Positions 34,184 through 46,329 of a DNA stretch of 64,000 bases are shown here, one piece after another. The translations under genes and the position numbers were made by a program. The stretch is from Sisyra terminalis (taxonomy: Eukaryota; Arthropoda; Insecta; Neuroptera; Sisyridae), in contig OY292276.1 in NCBI GenBank assembly GCA_958496175.1, positions 51,721,080 through 51,785,079 of the forward strand. Direction: 5' to 3'. Positions within the stretch are counted from its first letter, which is position 1; each line of letters starts with the position of its first letter. The notes beneath the pieces are model-generated. The model did not search any database. It was given only the letters and a program-made list of their open reading frames with translations, and was not told the DNA's origin.

Positions 34184-34828
34184 ACTACGATTCTTCTGGC
34201 GCCACGATGTTTTGATGGATTCTTATAGATCTCGACGAAAAAACACCAAAATGAAGAATATACTTTTTTGATATCTCGCTTAGCTTACGAAATATCGACT
34301 CTTAAAAATGGAAAAAGTAATTGATTCTTAACACTTTCTTAGATGGATTTTTCATGATTTTCATGAAAAAAATGGTAAATGTTTAGAACCGTAGCTTCAC
34401 CAATTATTTTTGTGCTAAAAATACCATAAATAAGGATTCCTGGGGCGAAGTCTCGGTTAGGGTTCGGGAGCGTCGTCCATATCTGGAAATATTGCATTTT
34501 TGATTTTGTTTTTAATCTAATTCGCGAGTCAGTCTGGCCAAAATTATATAAACATCACATTTTCTTCTTTTTTCGGGGGGCTTCCCCCCTGGACCCTTTG
34601 TTTATGTTTTTTTTTTGCCAAAGCAATTGATGAAGCTTTTTGTTGTTGTAAATATTTACCTGAAAATCTTAAGAAATCCGTCTAAAAAGTGTTAAAAATA
34701 TATTAATTTTTCTATTTTTAGGGGTCGATATTTCGTATACTAAGCGAGATATCGAAAAAATTTATTCTTCATTTTTGTTTTTTTCCGAAGAATCCGTCAA
34801 AACAACGTGGCGCCGGAAGAATTGTAGT
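34184..34828. mobile_element. MITE with long (about 160-bp) inverted repeats
   Basis: The left end ACTACGATTCTTCTGGCGCC pairs with 34809-34828, and inverted similarity continues inward over TGATATCTCGCTTAGC and its partner at about 34735-34755. The middle carries a C/G-run tract around 34577-34592. Two short fragments of the same terminal sequence (GGCGCCGGAAGAA) lie at 56476-56515 and 58832-58870. There is no ORF. Target duplication unclear. Confidence 0.8.
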
Positions 34829-34844
34829 ATCCACCCTAAAATCT

Positions 34845-35560
34845 TTGGAATTTTATCATGTTTATTAAATTTTCATTGATGTACTTTTTGCGATGTTTAA
34901 GTCTTGGAGCCTTACTTACTTTTCTTTTTCGATAATCATAACAATATTCTGTATTCGTTTTCGGTACACTTTTAACATGTTTTTATTAATATAATGAAAT
35001 GTTTATGTAAACAATACACAATTCACCATGGTTGTAAAAACGAGCTTTCCTAAGCAACGTAATACGCAGGCGCATACGTACTTAAGAAATACTATAATGT
35101 TTTCAATTGCAATCTCTCGTTCGTTAAATCTTAAAGATTTATATGTTTATATCTTTAACTGTCGCTTTTACGTTTCATGAAAGTTTAAGTTACAACGATA
35201 CCTAAAAAGTTTTCACTTCCAAAGAAAAATATTTTATATATGCAATACTTATAAACACTAACAAATCACTATGGCACTAAGGTAATATATCAGTTAAGGT
35301 GTACAATTCAAGCTTTTTAAAAGTTATAACAAAATTGACAATTTTCAATTTTGATCAATTGACTTGAAAATTTTATCGAAAATTTTAACATTGTGAATTG
35401 TTTACATAAACATTTCATTATATTAATGAAATGTTAAAAGTATGCCGAATATGAATACAGAATATTATTGTGATTATCAAAAAATAAAAGAAAATACGGC
35501 TGCAAGACTAAAAACACCGCAAAAAGTATATCAATGAAAATTTAATAAAATGCGCTCCAA
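34845..35560. repeat. Foldback element, about 715 bp
   Basis: Arms at about 34850-35035 and 35385-35560 are reverse complements. Examples are TTAATATAATGAAATGTTTA against its counterpart near 35405, and CATTGATGTACTTTTTGCG against its counterpart near 35525. It starts only 17 bases after the preceding MITE. A block around GATCAATTGACTTGAAAAT repeats at about 35353 and 35577. Confidence 0.7.
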
Positions 35561-36035
35561 AAGTATCGTCAATTATGATCAATTGACTTGAAAATTAAAT
35601 ACGGTTCCTACATATACAAAGATTTAGACGATCAAATTCTCATATTGGGATTAAGCAATTAAATTCAACCAAAATTATTTCACGTAAAAAAGGTCTTACT
35701 GGTTCATTAAGCTTTCACTGTTTAAAAAATTATCACTTTTCATGAAAATTTATTATTCAAACACAGCTTTTAAGTGTGAAAAAGTTTTTTTTTTCGTTTT
35801 TCATTTTGTGTTAGGTACTCAAAATATGTAAGTACTAAGCTTGACAATTATCTTTGTTTGCTGAATTTAAGATGAATAATGAATTTAAAGTCGTTATTAG
35901 ATAAAAGCTCATGTTACCACATCAAATGATAAAGCTTGAAACGGTGGTTGGAAAAAAAATTGAAAATTATTTATAAAGACAACAATCTTGATAAGGCATG
36001 ATGAAGACGATAGAAGTAATTGGCATGATCAGAAA
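35561..36035. other. Non-coding stretch
   Basis: AT-rich; nothing recognisable apart from the short repeat noted in the neighbouring foldback element. Confidence 0.35.
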
Positions 36036-36039
36036 ATTA

Positions 36040-36560
36040 ATTGATCGATAAAAGGAAAGGGAATGTGGCTATTGTAGACGCCACAATAGAGCGCTTGTAG
36101 AACTGTAAATGATGGGTGTCGCTACCCTTTCGATAGACAGATAGATGAGGGATGCATCTGGCTGCCCTCTTGAAAACTCCTGGCTCCTCTGCTCCGGTAT
36201 GTCCCATCTCCCAGTCGCATTGTATTTGCACCCCTCCTTGTCTAATTCTTATTCCGCTTATCTCCATTTCCGTCACTCAATCACTTCCAGTCGCTGCACT
36301 TGAAAACTTCCCTCGTACCTATTCCCTGTTCCCGAACAGCGTCGCTGGTTGTTGCAGCAGAAAGCCGCAGTTTTGCTGCTAGTTCCAGCCTCCACACTAA
36401 TGCCAATACATTTCTCAAATATTTTATATTTTCTACACAGAACTCTTGCGCCCCTTGGCTTCAAAATCGACTCCAATCGTCTCCAACCAATGCATGTGTA
36501 CGATTGTGACTGCATAACATTACTTTATACCATACACCAATTTGTGGTGAGTTTCTATTG
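36040..36560. other. Unique GC-richer island
   Basis: Distinctly richer in C and G than its flanks, with open frames of 70-80 codons on both strands and in several registers. That pattern reflects composition, not one gene. No domain is recognisable. It could be a UTR or enhancer, or exons with unrecognised splice sites. Confidence 0.3.
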
Positions 36561-37099
36561 AAAATTATATCTATAATAGTGGTTGAATACAGAGAGGGTC
36601 GCTGTTCAGTTTCCATTGTTCGTTAGTGAAACTATACTATAAAATGCGAACATTGTAAAATAATGATTGTACGTTAAATTGAAAAATTATGCAGTCCAAT
36701 ATCGAAACTCAACCAAATGCAATATTATAAAATATAATTATAAGCAAAGAAAATGATTTCCATTTCAGAATGGTTCCCTTAAGAAAACAGTCACCCCTTA
36801 AATTTATAGCTTATTTTAAATTGAAATATTTGTTGATATTGCTGAAATCTCAAACTCAATATTAGAGCTTTCATGTGTAAAGCTTGTGTGAAACAAAAAA
36901 TATTATCAGTAACAGTAAACGTAGCTTTTTTTCACTCATTATTTTATTACTAATCAAGTATCAAGGACGCTTAAAGCTCCAACTATGTCCGAGGCTTTTA
37001 CAATTATAATGAAAGAGATGATTTTTGTAATAGTACTTAATTGGTTTTTTTGTGAAAATTGGCATGCATATTTTTGGTGAAAATCATGAATATTGATTG
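36561..37099. other. AT-rich non-coding stretch
   Basis: Nothing recognisable. Confidence 0.35.
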
Positions 37100-37295
37100 A
37101 TTAAATATTCAGAGGACTAGGATCAAAAATAATCGGTTAAAACTTTATTTGTTACATGCGACGTTTCAGCTTCTGTATTCAGCCTTCGTTTTTTACGAAC
37201 GCCTGAGGAAGGCTCAATAAAGGAGTCGAAACGTCGCATGTAATAAATAAAGTTTTAAGCGATTATTTTTGACCCTAGTCCTCTAAATATTTTAT
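37100..37295. mobile_element. Inverted repeat with hammerhead-like core, possibly Penelope-derived (copy A)
   Basis: Two arms of about 95 bases are reverse complements, meeting near 37195. On the plus strand the right arm reads CTGAGGA (37203-37209), a hairpin GGCTC-AATAAAG-GAGTC, then GAAACGTCGC (37228-37237). This order (CUGANGA, stem, GAAA) is that of hammerhead ribozymes, which Penelope-like retroelements carry in their terminal repeats. One extra A separates CTGAGGA from the stem. The left arm supplies GCGACGTTT, able to pair with the strand after GAAA. Helix I is not evident, so self-cleavage is unproven. A related single copy is at 63165-63265. Confidence 0.5.
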
Positions 37296-37439
37296 CAATC
37301 TATTAATCTGAATTAAAAATTATTAATCTGAAATTTTACAAACAAATCAAAATATTATTCTATACTTAATTCAATAATGTAATAAATGAAACTTCTTTTG
37401 ATATTATAATTCTTTACGTCCATCAAGTTAGCACTACAC

Positions 37440-38640
37440 TTTTGAAATTTGGAAAAAATCATTAATGAATACTTTGGTGTTTTTTTGTCGTTCAAGAGAT
37501 TTGGAAAAAAAATTTTACGATCATATATTTTCCAGGAAAACCCTATGTAGTAACCTATGTATCTTATTGTTTTGAGCTATTCTATTAGTATTGAAATTTT
37601 GATATTTTTTTGTGGCATTAAATTGGTATTTTTTTGTCGTTCAAGAGTTCCAAAAGAAAAATTTTCATGGCTAGCATACTTTCCCAGGAAAAACCATTTG
37701 GAGAAGAAGCTCAATTTGGATCATTTAATAGTATATTTTTGTAATTTAAGAGTTCCGAAGGAAAATTCTTCATAACTTGCATATTTTCCCGAAAAAAAAC
37801 ATTTAAATTAAAAGTTCTATTTCACAAATATTGAAATCTCAATATTTTTATTTCTCCATTGATTTTTTTTTGTCGCTCAAAATTTTTGAAAGATAAACTG
37901 TTTGTCGCTTGTTTATTTTCTCAGAAAACTATTGGAAGAAAAAGCTCGATTAAGGGCATTTTCCAAGAGTTCAAATTTTGAAACTTTTTTACACGTCAAT
38001 TGGTGTTTTTTGTCGCTCGAAAGTTCTGATTTTTTTTTTCATAATTTGCATATTTTCCCGGGAATCACTATGTAAAAAAAAGCTCGATTTGGATCATTTT
38101 TTAAATATTGAATTTTTCAAGACTTTTTTTCACCATTAATTGGCATCGTTTTGTTGTTCCTGAGTTCTAAATAAAATATTTTTTTCACGTGCATAAATAG
38201 TATTCGTCACTTGTTTTCATAAGCATTAAAGCTTCATTATTAGAAATATGTAGAAATAGAGCTTTCATTTAATTATCGTTTCCCAGGACAATATGCAAGG
38301 TACAAAATTTCTTCTTTCAGAACACTCGAACGGCCAAAAACGCTAATTAATGGCGTGGACAAATTTTGATATTTCAATATTTGTGTAGTTTCAAAATATA
38401 GCTTTTTATTTAAATAGATTTTCCCGAAAAAATAAAACTTCTTCAGGAGATTTTTTTTTCAGAACTCTCCAACGAACAAAAAACACAAAGTAATAGCGCT
38501 AAAAAATCAAAATTTCAATATTAGGATAATGACCCAAATTGAGCTTTTTCTTCAAATGACTTTTTCTGAGGAAATATGCAAGTTATTAAAAAATTTTTCT
38601 TTGGTACTCTCGAATGACCAGAAAATTCTGTGATGATTGT
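37440..38640. repeat. Satellite-like array that reverses orientation
   Basis: Units of roughly 120-170 bases containing TTTTTTGTCGCTC, AGTTC-GAAAG, TTGCATATTTTCCC and AGCTC-ATTTGGATCATTT repeat from about 37440 to 38190. From about 38260 to 38630 the same words appear as reverse complements (for example CAGAACTCTCC-A-CGA-CAAAAA). A lone related monomer seems present at about 52310-52440. Confidence 0.65.
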
Positions 38641-39530
38641 TTCCAAATTGAAGAGTTTGCTGCCTAAAGAGGTAACTCCAATTTCATATTTTTTTGAGAA
38701 AGTGAAGAAAATGTTTAATATTCTGAAATTAAGAGTTAATTGAGCTGTTCAGTGGACAAAACGATTAAATCCAGAAGTTGAAAAATCATTCAAAATAACT
38801 TCTGAAATTGATCAATTACTATGCAATTACCAACTTTTTTTTGTTACTTCTATTATTCAAGAAAGTTATTACAAATATAACAAGTTATGACAATGACAAG
38901 TGTTTTGACATTTAGTGCTTTGACACTTTGACACAGTGCTTTGACACAATTTTAGATTTTTCAAAAAATAGATTCAGTCGAATTGTGCACTGAATGGCTC
39001 AATTGTAAAGATGTTTTTAACTTAATTCTGAAGGCCTTTTTTACATTAAGTGGACAACGATTTATTTTAATTTTGGTTTATTAAGATTTATTTAATTTCT
39101 TCTTTTTTTTAAAGTTGGCATAACCTCTGTTGGCAGAAAACCCTTCAATTCCAAAAGTATAGTGCTCACTTGATGAACATTAATTCTTTACTTTTAATAT
39201 ATGAAGTCCAATTTTCGTTATTTTTTTTGAAGTAGCAAATGCAAAAGCAATTTTTTTTATAAAAGCTTTTTCGTAGAATTAGGAGAAGAGTTATCTATTG
39301 TAGAGAATTAATGAAAATTTCTGATATTCATTGAATTAAAAGTATAATAATCAATCGATTAACCAAGTGAATTGAAACGGTACGAGCTTTAACATACTTT
39401 CTGCAAGAACCACACGAGCTTTGTTATTGAAATTTTATTCGTTTGATATATAAATGTATCAGACCATCCCATTCTGATTGGGATGGATGGATGAAAAAAA
39501 AAATTAAAACAGGCATGCGATAACAAACGT
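38641..39530. other. AT-rich non-coding stretch
   Basis: Nothing recognisable beyond simple repeats such as GTGCTTTGACAC words near 38915-38945. Confidence 0.35.
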
Positions 39531-39756
39531 GGGGATCCCTCTAGTCATATAGTATTTTGTATAGCGGTGGACGTCGTCGACCAAAAGCTCTTGCCGAGGA
39601 AGATTCAACCATGCACGTAATGCTCTCTGGTGAACTACTCGCCAGCTTAATACCGGTTTCACGGCTTGATAACTTGGACCGTGTAATTTTGCATTTGCAG
39701 TGGGTTGTGTAAGCGTAAGGTTTTCTAGTTAAGTGGTCCACAAAATTCGGCAACTC

Positions 39757-39794
39757 TATATAAGGTTTGGTTGTTAAGAGAACGAGAGTCAGTC
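39757..39794 (+). promoter_or_regulatory. Core promoter: TATA box and arthropod initiator
   Basis: TATATAAGG starts at 39757 and the initiator TCAGTC is at 39789-39794. With A39791 as +1, TATAAG lies at about -32, the canonical distance. The 250 bases upstream are unusually G+C-rich and include ACCGGTTT, which resembles a Grainyhead-type site. The combination is strong sequence evidence for a promoter firing rightward, although no downstream coding exon could be identified. Confidence 0.6.
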
Positions 39795-40235
39795 GTTGTA
39801 CGGAATTCACCACGACGTCTTCATCAACGGCATCTGGACTTTATTACGTGGCCACTAGCTGATTACCCAATGTCTACCATTATCGTTTACCGTTTGCTCT
39901 TTGCCATTTTTCCATTGACACATTCTTTTACGCACTGACAAAGTGATTAATGTTGTTCGTGGTAATATCATCTTTTACCTATTCTGTTCACTTGCATCAC
40001 TGCACCATTAAGCAATTGACTTCTACTATAAGTTAATTTCTTCACTCTAATAATTGACTACATTAACATCATCATCTTCTTAGTGAAAGTGATTTTTTCT
40101 TTTTCGTTTAAAACAAAAACATCTCCGACAATTTGTTATTATTAATATAACTTTTTGTAAAATTTAGTATTTTTTTTTTAATAAATCAATATCTTAAAAT
40201 GAGTTGTGATTGATTACAATTAATTTGTCAATCCG
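39791..40235 (+). other. Predicted first (leader) exon downstream of the promoter
   Basis: The predicted transcript starts at 39791 and reaches a consensus donor CCG|GTAAGT at 40235/40236. A short upstream-type ORF at 39870-39938 (22 codons, MSTIIVYRLLFAIFPL…) begins with a hydrophobic stretch. No other frame is convincing, so the exon is probably mostly untranslated. The gene body would lie to the right, outside any exon I can recognise. Confidence 0.4.
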
Positions 40236-40241
40236 GTAAGT

Positions 40242-42040
40242 TAAATCACTCCTAATCTATAAGAAATGTAGAACATTTCTAAATCAGTTAAACTACTAAA
40301 AGAAAAAATGTATATTATCACGTCTACGCATGCGTCCGCCATTTATCATTTTCCCAACTACCAAAAGTTAAAGACCCATAAAAAGTAAATTTATTTGGAA
40401 TATGAGAAAAGCTTTAAAATTGGTGTCAAAAATCTTAATATTGGATTAATTATTATTACTTTTTTTTTGGATATAGCTGAAGTTTATTGAAATAATATTG
40501 TTTAAATAGACTCTTTTTTAAAATTTCAAATTATCCTTTTTCATTAAATTGGATTTTATCAGCGAATTAAAATAAACTTTTTATAATTATAAAAAATATT
40601 TTGGTAATTAATATAGGACCACATAGCAGTTGTATAAACAGTACATAAGTACTCAGTGCTTCACATAGTACCACTCATACTGTAAATAGTGTTATTTTTT
40701 ATAAACAGACGCAAAATTAAGTTTTCTCAAAGGATATTTGATAAGGGGTACCGGAAAGTATTGTCGTTTTTTTCAATGTACAACTAAACACAAAATTTTG
40801 TTACAAGTATTGATTTTAAATCAATGATATAATCGGCCTCGATAGTACCAACGTTTTGACAACTAATATGCAAATTTTTAATGCCATATTAGTAAAAATC
40901 AATTTATTACTAAGGACAATATAAAAAAATATATATTTTGAACTACACTTAAGCGTTCAATTTTTATACCACTAAGTAAATGTAGTAACGATGGAAATAA
41001 ATAGAAATCCGATGGAATAACTTTGGATGATTATAGTTGGTACGGCAATATTATCTCGCTCCCCTTGAATAATTAGATTTTCTAAAGCTTTTCTTCTGGA
41101 AAGGGGTCGTTCATTATCGTGTTGCAGCATAGAATTTTATCTCTCAATAGTTTTTGGACACTTTTAGATATTTGGTTGATCGATTAAGATTGATTAAGAT
41201 TATTTGACAGCTTATCGACTTTCTGTCATACATTTGGAACCATTTCATTCCTTAATTTTTTTATTGGTTAAATTTTTTGCCATTCTTCGTTGGTACCAGT
41301 TGAAAAAATGAAAATTATCGAATTTTAACAAAGAAATGACTCATTTGGCATTAATGAACATCTAAATACACTTAGATCAGCATTGCAAATGTTTTCAGTA
41401 ACAATTTTGCGTTGTTACCCTGTGAAACACGAGAAGCAAACAATACCAAGTTTGTATTCCTTCGAGTTTTGGGTCCTACCATTTTTATATAAATTTCAGA
41501 ATAAAAATTTTTTGTAATTTTTACTAAATTGAATCACTTTTAAATAACTTAATAGCAGATTAAAGACAATTGAAAGATTATTTGTTAAAAAATGGCATTA
41601 TTTTTTGGTACTTCTAGACCGTCGCATTATAACCAGTTGAATAAAATCAGTTGTCGAGAAATATAGAAAATTTATTCGATACGAGGGTAGCTTAGCAATT
41701 TATTTATCGTCTTAAATCTCATTGGATATTTTCTAAAAACTAATAGAATATTTACAGTGAATTCTCTTTAAAAAAATCAACATTTAATAAGATATGCCTA
41801 TTTAAAGGCGTTAAAATTGTAATTTAAGGTTCGAATAGGTTTTCAGTAAGAATATAAAATTTATGATATCTAAATCAAATGTATACAAATTTCAAAAGAA
41901 AATTCCACCATCATAGGCGTCATGCGGACGAAGTTGCGGGTATCAGTTAGAAAGAGATGAAAGGAACATTGAAGTACTTTTCATTTTTATTATGGCTTCA
42001 ATACGTTAAATGCTAGAGTGGAATGCAAACCACTCGGTAA
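40242..42040. other. AT-rich non-coding stretch, possible intron
   Basis: Follows the predicted donor. It contains ACGCATGCGT, a 10-bp palindrome at about 40325. No exon is recognised. Confidence 0.35.
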
Positions 42041-42041
42041 T

Positions 42042-42300
42042 CCTACTTTCAACTGTTGATATGAAATAACATAGTAAAAGCTTGAAGGCCAAAATGTGTA
42101 GTACGAGAGAATGGCAGGTATAAATACAAAGTTCAGGAATTTGGAACCAGTTTAAGGTATTTATTATTTGTTGTCAATTATAATTGCATTAACACCTGAT
42201 TTCGAATCCATAAATCTCACCTTTGAGCTCACCTTTTTCTCACATTTTGGCTTTCAAGCTTTCACTATGTTATTTTATATCACCATTTGAGAGCAAGTAG
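42042..42300. repeat. Inverted repeat with about 60-bp arms
   Basis: Arms 42042-42101 and 42240-42300 are reverse complements with a few mismatches, centred on AACATAGT-AAAGCTTGAA and its partner. It may be a foldback MITE. Confidence 0.65.
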
Positions 42301-42801
42301 GAAATTCTTTGCAATTTTAACACCAACTTGGAATTGATACACTTTTGCTTACAATATTGATCATTATGGAGCAAAGGTCGCTAAAATTGAACGTAAATAT
42401 TTATCTATTTGAATTCTATCGTACAATTCAAGAACAGTTTAATTGATTTTGATAATATTTTGTTTTTAGGTACATCAGAGTGTTCCTTTAAAAAGAAGGT
42501 CATAAACAAGTCTAATCTTAAAAGCTGAACCAATATTTTATTCTGGTAATACTTTTGGTTCTAAATTTAAGACAGATTTCTTGATTTGGTAGAAACTTTG
42601 TAATTAAGTTCAACTAATTTTTCTTCAGAAAAAAGGATACCTATTAAGTATTTACGTTTAATTGTTAATGATAAAAGTAGCAACCAGAATAAGTCCGATT
42701 AGAATAAATTAATGGATACTCAATAGTTAGATATTAATTAAACCCTTTAATTAGATAACTATGTTGTTTTTAAGATATCAAAAAATCAGCATATTTCAAA
42801 T

Positions 42802-42870
42802 CAGGATTGGCCAACCCAAATGATATTGCGGGCCGTTTCGGAAATGCATCCTATCTCCAAGGGCCATCAT
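42802..42870 (+). mobile_element. Possible hAT terminal fragment
   Basis: CAGGATTGGCCAACCC followed by GCGGGCCG resembles hAT left ends (CAG-G-TGGGCAAC… GCGGGCC). No right end was found. Confidence 0.3.
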
Positions 42871-44029
42871 TAAAGTTATATATCCCGAATTTTCCATACT
42901 AAATTTAGATACACTGTTAACATTTTTATCTGTGAATATTTTTATTTATTTTTTGCGTCTGTAACATACCTGCGACCGCAAAAAACGACATTTTCAACGG
43001 TCAGTACAATAGACATTAACTGACAACACTTCATTATTACTATCGTGTAGTGATTTTAAGAGGTATAGCAAATTTTCTCAAATCTTAGTTGAAAAATGTA
43101 TATCATGAAGGTAAATTATAAAAGGTACAGCGAGGGATGTTGCCACTTGCTAAAGGAGGGGTTTTTAATGTCCCAAGAACATATTATTAAATCCATGCTA
43201 TTTATTTACAGCCCTTATAGCATAGACTGGCAGGACAACGTTTGGTGGGTTCAGCTAATCTTTACTTAAAAATCATCCAGAATGGGTTGAGTTATACCCA
43301 CTATTTCTGGGTATTTTTTTTGTGTTTCTAGTAAAATTTATGTGATAGATCTATTAGAAAATTCTAAATCGAAAGCTCTATAGAACTGATATTTAAACTT
43401 CATTTTTATAAAACTGCTCAAATTATGTCAGCAATTGCATGTTATTGTTCACGTAATCATAAAAAAACAGAAGAAACGTCATCCATAAATGAAATCGTAT
43501 GAATATATTCCATGGATGTAATAGTCGATTTATGCGAGTGACCCAATGCTTCGCCAATTTCATCCGAAGACAACGAATGCTATTCATATTGAAGGAAAAC
43601 TGCAGTAGTTAAGTGCGCTTCGATGATTGCGCCCATCTTTCTATCATCTTTACAATTTACAAACGAACGTACCTACTACCAATAGAATGTTTCCATGGTC
43701 TTTATATTATATTATTGAATATGTGCACATAGCACGATCTCTTCTTTATACGTTAGACTCTTCTATAAAACCAAATTAACGAACATCTTCAAATATTTTG
43801 CGTTCAATTTTATATTATGTTAGTCGAGTGGCTTTACAAATTCCGACAAATGTACTTAAACCGACTCTCTTTATTCTACAACTTACTTATAAGTGTTCTA
43901 TTAGCAAATGATTGGGAGCTTTGCTTTTGCAAATATAATTATTTTATGTTCTTGTTTGAGTTTCTTTATGAACGAAACTTTAAAAAAAAAGTATTAGATT
44001 TTTATCTTAGTATTAGTTTAACTCCTTTA
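42871..44029. other. Non-coding stretch with one balanced-composition patch
   Basis: The patch 43490-43690 (around ATGCTTCGCCAATTTCATCC) stands out from AT-rich flanks but has no long frame. Otherwise nothing. Confidence 0.3.
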
Positions 44030-44037
44030 CTGGTAAC

Positions 44038-45528
44038 CAGGACCGTAACTAGGCAGAGGCAATAGGGGCAATTGCCCAGAGAGGCCCCGGGGGGGCCCAA
44101 GAAGACCCCGATAAAAAATTATCTCAATTATTTTCATTCGTATTTTAATGAATATTCCAAATCACATATATAAGTAACACCGTTGGTGGCTCAGACAAAG
44201 AGGGCCCAAAAATATTTATTATTATTTATTTAATTATTAATACTTAATATTCTATTGCACGCACTAGACGCACTATTCGTTTTATTGCTTACAGACCTTA
44301 TCTTTAAAAAAAAAGTATGTGCAGTTTTAAATAGCACCCAATAAATAAAAAGCTGAAAGGGCTCATGTTTTGTCTCCTGAAATATTGAAAAAAAAAATAT
44401 TAGAAAGACGTCGACTTTCAAAGTGAAGGGTTCTTTTGCTGTAAATTATTAAGAAAAATCGCGGAGTTATTCCTTGTTCGGCTTACTTTTTTTATAAACT
44501 GTATAAACAATCTGTTTTTACACTTATTACCTACTTATAATTAATTATAAGAACATAATTCTAAGTGGGTGTTGATTAACTATGTGCAAATAATTTTGGT
44601 GTATTTTTGTGTTTCGTTGTTCTCCAAAAACATGCAATATACTATATTCATTTTAAAACATTTAGTTTAAATTTCACTTGAAATACATATTTACTTAGTG
44701 AATTATATTTTTAATATTCTTTAAGATTAAATACCCCTATTTGTTTTTTATAAAATGTCTAAACAATTGTCTGGTGCACAAAAAAGAAAAACTCAAAAAC
44801 GAAAATTGGAGGAAGGAAAATTAATGTGTCGGAACAATTTTCTAAATGTTTGAAAAAAGAAACTGAGGAAAAATTGGACCCTGCGAGCGTACCTAGTACG
44901 TCCCAACAAAGTACGGATCCAACGGTCGGTAATGCCACCGAAAAAGATAAAAATTTGATTGTTGGAAAGGACCCAGAACAAGAGAAAGTGCGCGATATCA
45001 GTTTTTTTTCCTACCCAAGACGACAATATTCAAAATGAAATAACTATTAATTACAAGGATCCGCCTTCTTGTCCACCGTTGAATAAAGATATAATTTACC
45101 TTCTGGTAAAACATGGACCAAATCAGGGCGATCATACTGACTTTAATTTTGGGCCCATTGATTCAGGATGGAAATTTACAAGGGATTGGTTTTATGCGAA
45201 CAAGCTCAATAAATAATGTTTAAAAAGAAAATGGATGATATATTCTGTAAAAGTAAATTCCATATTTTGCTTCCCCTGTATGCTGTTTGGAAGCAAAACT
45301 ACTACGCTTTCAAATCCAAAAAAAGGTTTTAGGATTGGAAACATTTTAATCCCGTAAAACCACAACACGAAAATTCGTATGGCCACAAAAGTAATTATGT
45401 TAAATGGAAAATGATAAAAAAAATATTGTATCTGGAAATATGTTAGACGATTTTCAATTTTTTTTTTATTGAGGGGGCCCAATTTGAAGGTCTTGCCCAG
45501 GACCCACAAAATCCACGTTACGGCTTTG
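44038..45528 (+). mobile_element. Internally deleted hAT transposon with 8-bp target duplication
   Basis: The ends CAGGACCGTAACTAGG and, reverse-complemented, CAAAGCCGTAACGTGG form imperfect terminal inverted repeats. They are flanked by CTGGTAAC (44030-44037) and CCGGTAAC (45529-45536), an 8-bp duplication with one mismatch, the hAT signature. G+C-rich subterminal tracts (CCCGGGGGGGCCC and GGGGGCCC) mirror each other. At 1.49 kb it is too short for a full hAT transposase and keeps only the N-terminal region. Confidence 0.85.
44755..45425 (+). pseudogene. hAT transposase N-terminal remnant with TTF-type zinc finger
   Basis: ATG at 44755 starts MSKQLSGAQKRKTQKRKLEE, a basic start like that of ZMYM1-like hAT proteins. 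The frame then shifts to NVSEQFSKCLKKETEEKLDP and again to PPLNKDIIYLLVKHGPNQGD. After a stop at 45214-45216 a TTF-type zinc finger follows: KWMIYSVKVNSIFCFPCMLF, then, one frame over, DWKHFNPVKPQHENSYGHKS. Such domains bind DNA. The dimerisation and DDE catalytic parts are absent. At least three frameshifts and a stop make it dead. Confidence 0.75.
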
Positions 45529-45933
45529 CCGGTAACTATTTTCAATTAATTTCGATTCATAGAAGAAAGAATATATAGGATTCATAAAAGAAAGCTTTTT
45601 TCAAAGCTTTAAACTGTTTTTTAAAATATAATCACTAATCAATTGGTTGGTAGAAATTCATATTGATTTAATCAAGTCATCATTTAACTCAAGAATTTAC
45701 CGTTAGCACCGTATCTAAATTAATTGATCAGGTAAAGAATAATCGTTTGTTACAACAGTTATAATCCATAGCAGTTGTTGAAAGTTTTTTTTTCCTTCTT
45801 GCCATGCCAACGAATCCGAATATAAAATCGAGGTGTTGGAGCATAAAAGGATTTATAAAAATATAATAAATTTTTAACGTTTATCCTTCAAAATCTGATA
45901 TTGGTCACAGCCTAGGGGAGGTTATCCGTTTCC

Positions 45934-46326
45934 CTATAACCGACCATACACAGGATAATATATTTTCGGTAAAATAGGTGGAACAACAACGAAGTCGTAG
46001 AGGTTGCCGTTGTGTTCGAGGGTGGAATCGGGATGAAGTTTGTCCGTAGTGGTTTTAATGTGTATCTCTACCTCGGTAGTCCTGTCGGTATACGGACGTA
46101 TGCCTGTATTCCTGGTGGAGGAGATGGTGAGTGTGGTGGGTGAGATTAATCTGGGATTGACCCGATAGGATCAAATCGTTTCTCATTCACAATCCAGTGA
46201 ACAAATTGTCTGTCAATGTCAGGCGTACCCACTGAACTTGTGTGCTGTTGTTCAGTCCACCATAAACAATGCTTTTTATCATTCGGTGATATAAGATTTT
46301 CCTTTTTCGATTCTCGGTCCCATATG
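45934..46326 (-). pseudogene. Unidentified host-type coding region in two frames (terminal exon, frameshifted or two exons)
   Basis: On the minus strand one frame reads from about 46326 to TAA at 46146-46148: WDRESKKENLISPNDKKHCL, WWTEQQHTSSVGTPDIDRQF, VHWIVNEKRFDPIGSIPD. The next frame over continues at once with PRLISPTTLTISSTRNTGIR, PYTDRTTEVEIHIKTTTDKL, HPDSTLEHNGNLYDFVVVPP, ILPKIYYPVYGRL and ends at TAG 45934-45936. Both have the codon balance of real coding DNA in an AT-rich setting. A single-base shift near 46160 would join them. Alternatively the second part starts at an acceptor after a long pyrimidine tract (…CTCCTCCACCAG, near 46112). The protein is rich in Thr, Asp and aromatic residues; I do not recognise the family. 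It may be a pseudogene, a sequencing error or a spliced terminal exon. Confidence 0.5.
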
Positions 46327-46329
46327 TAA

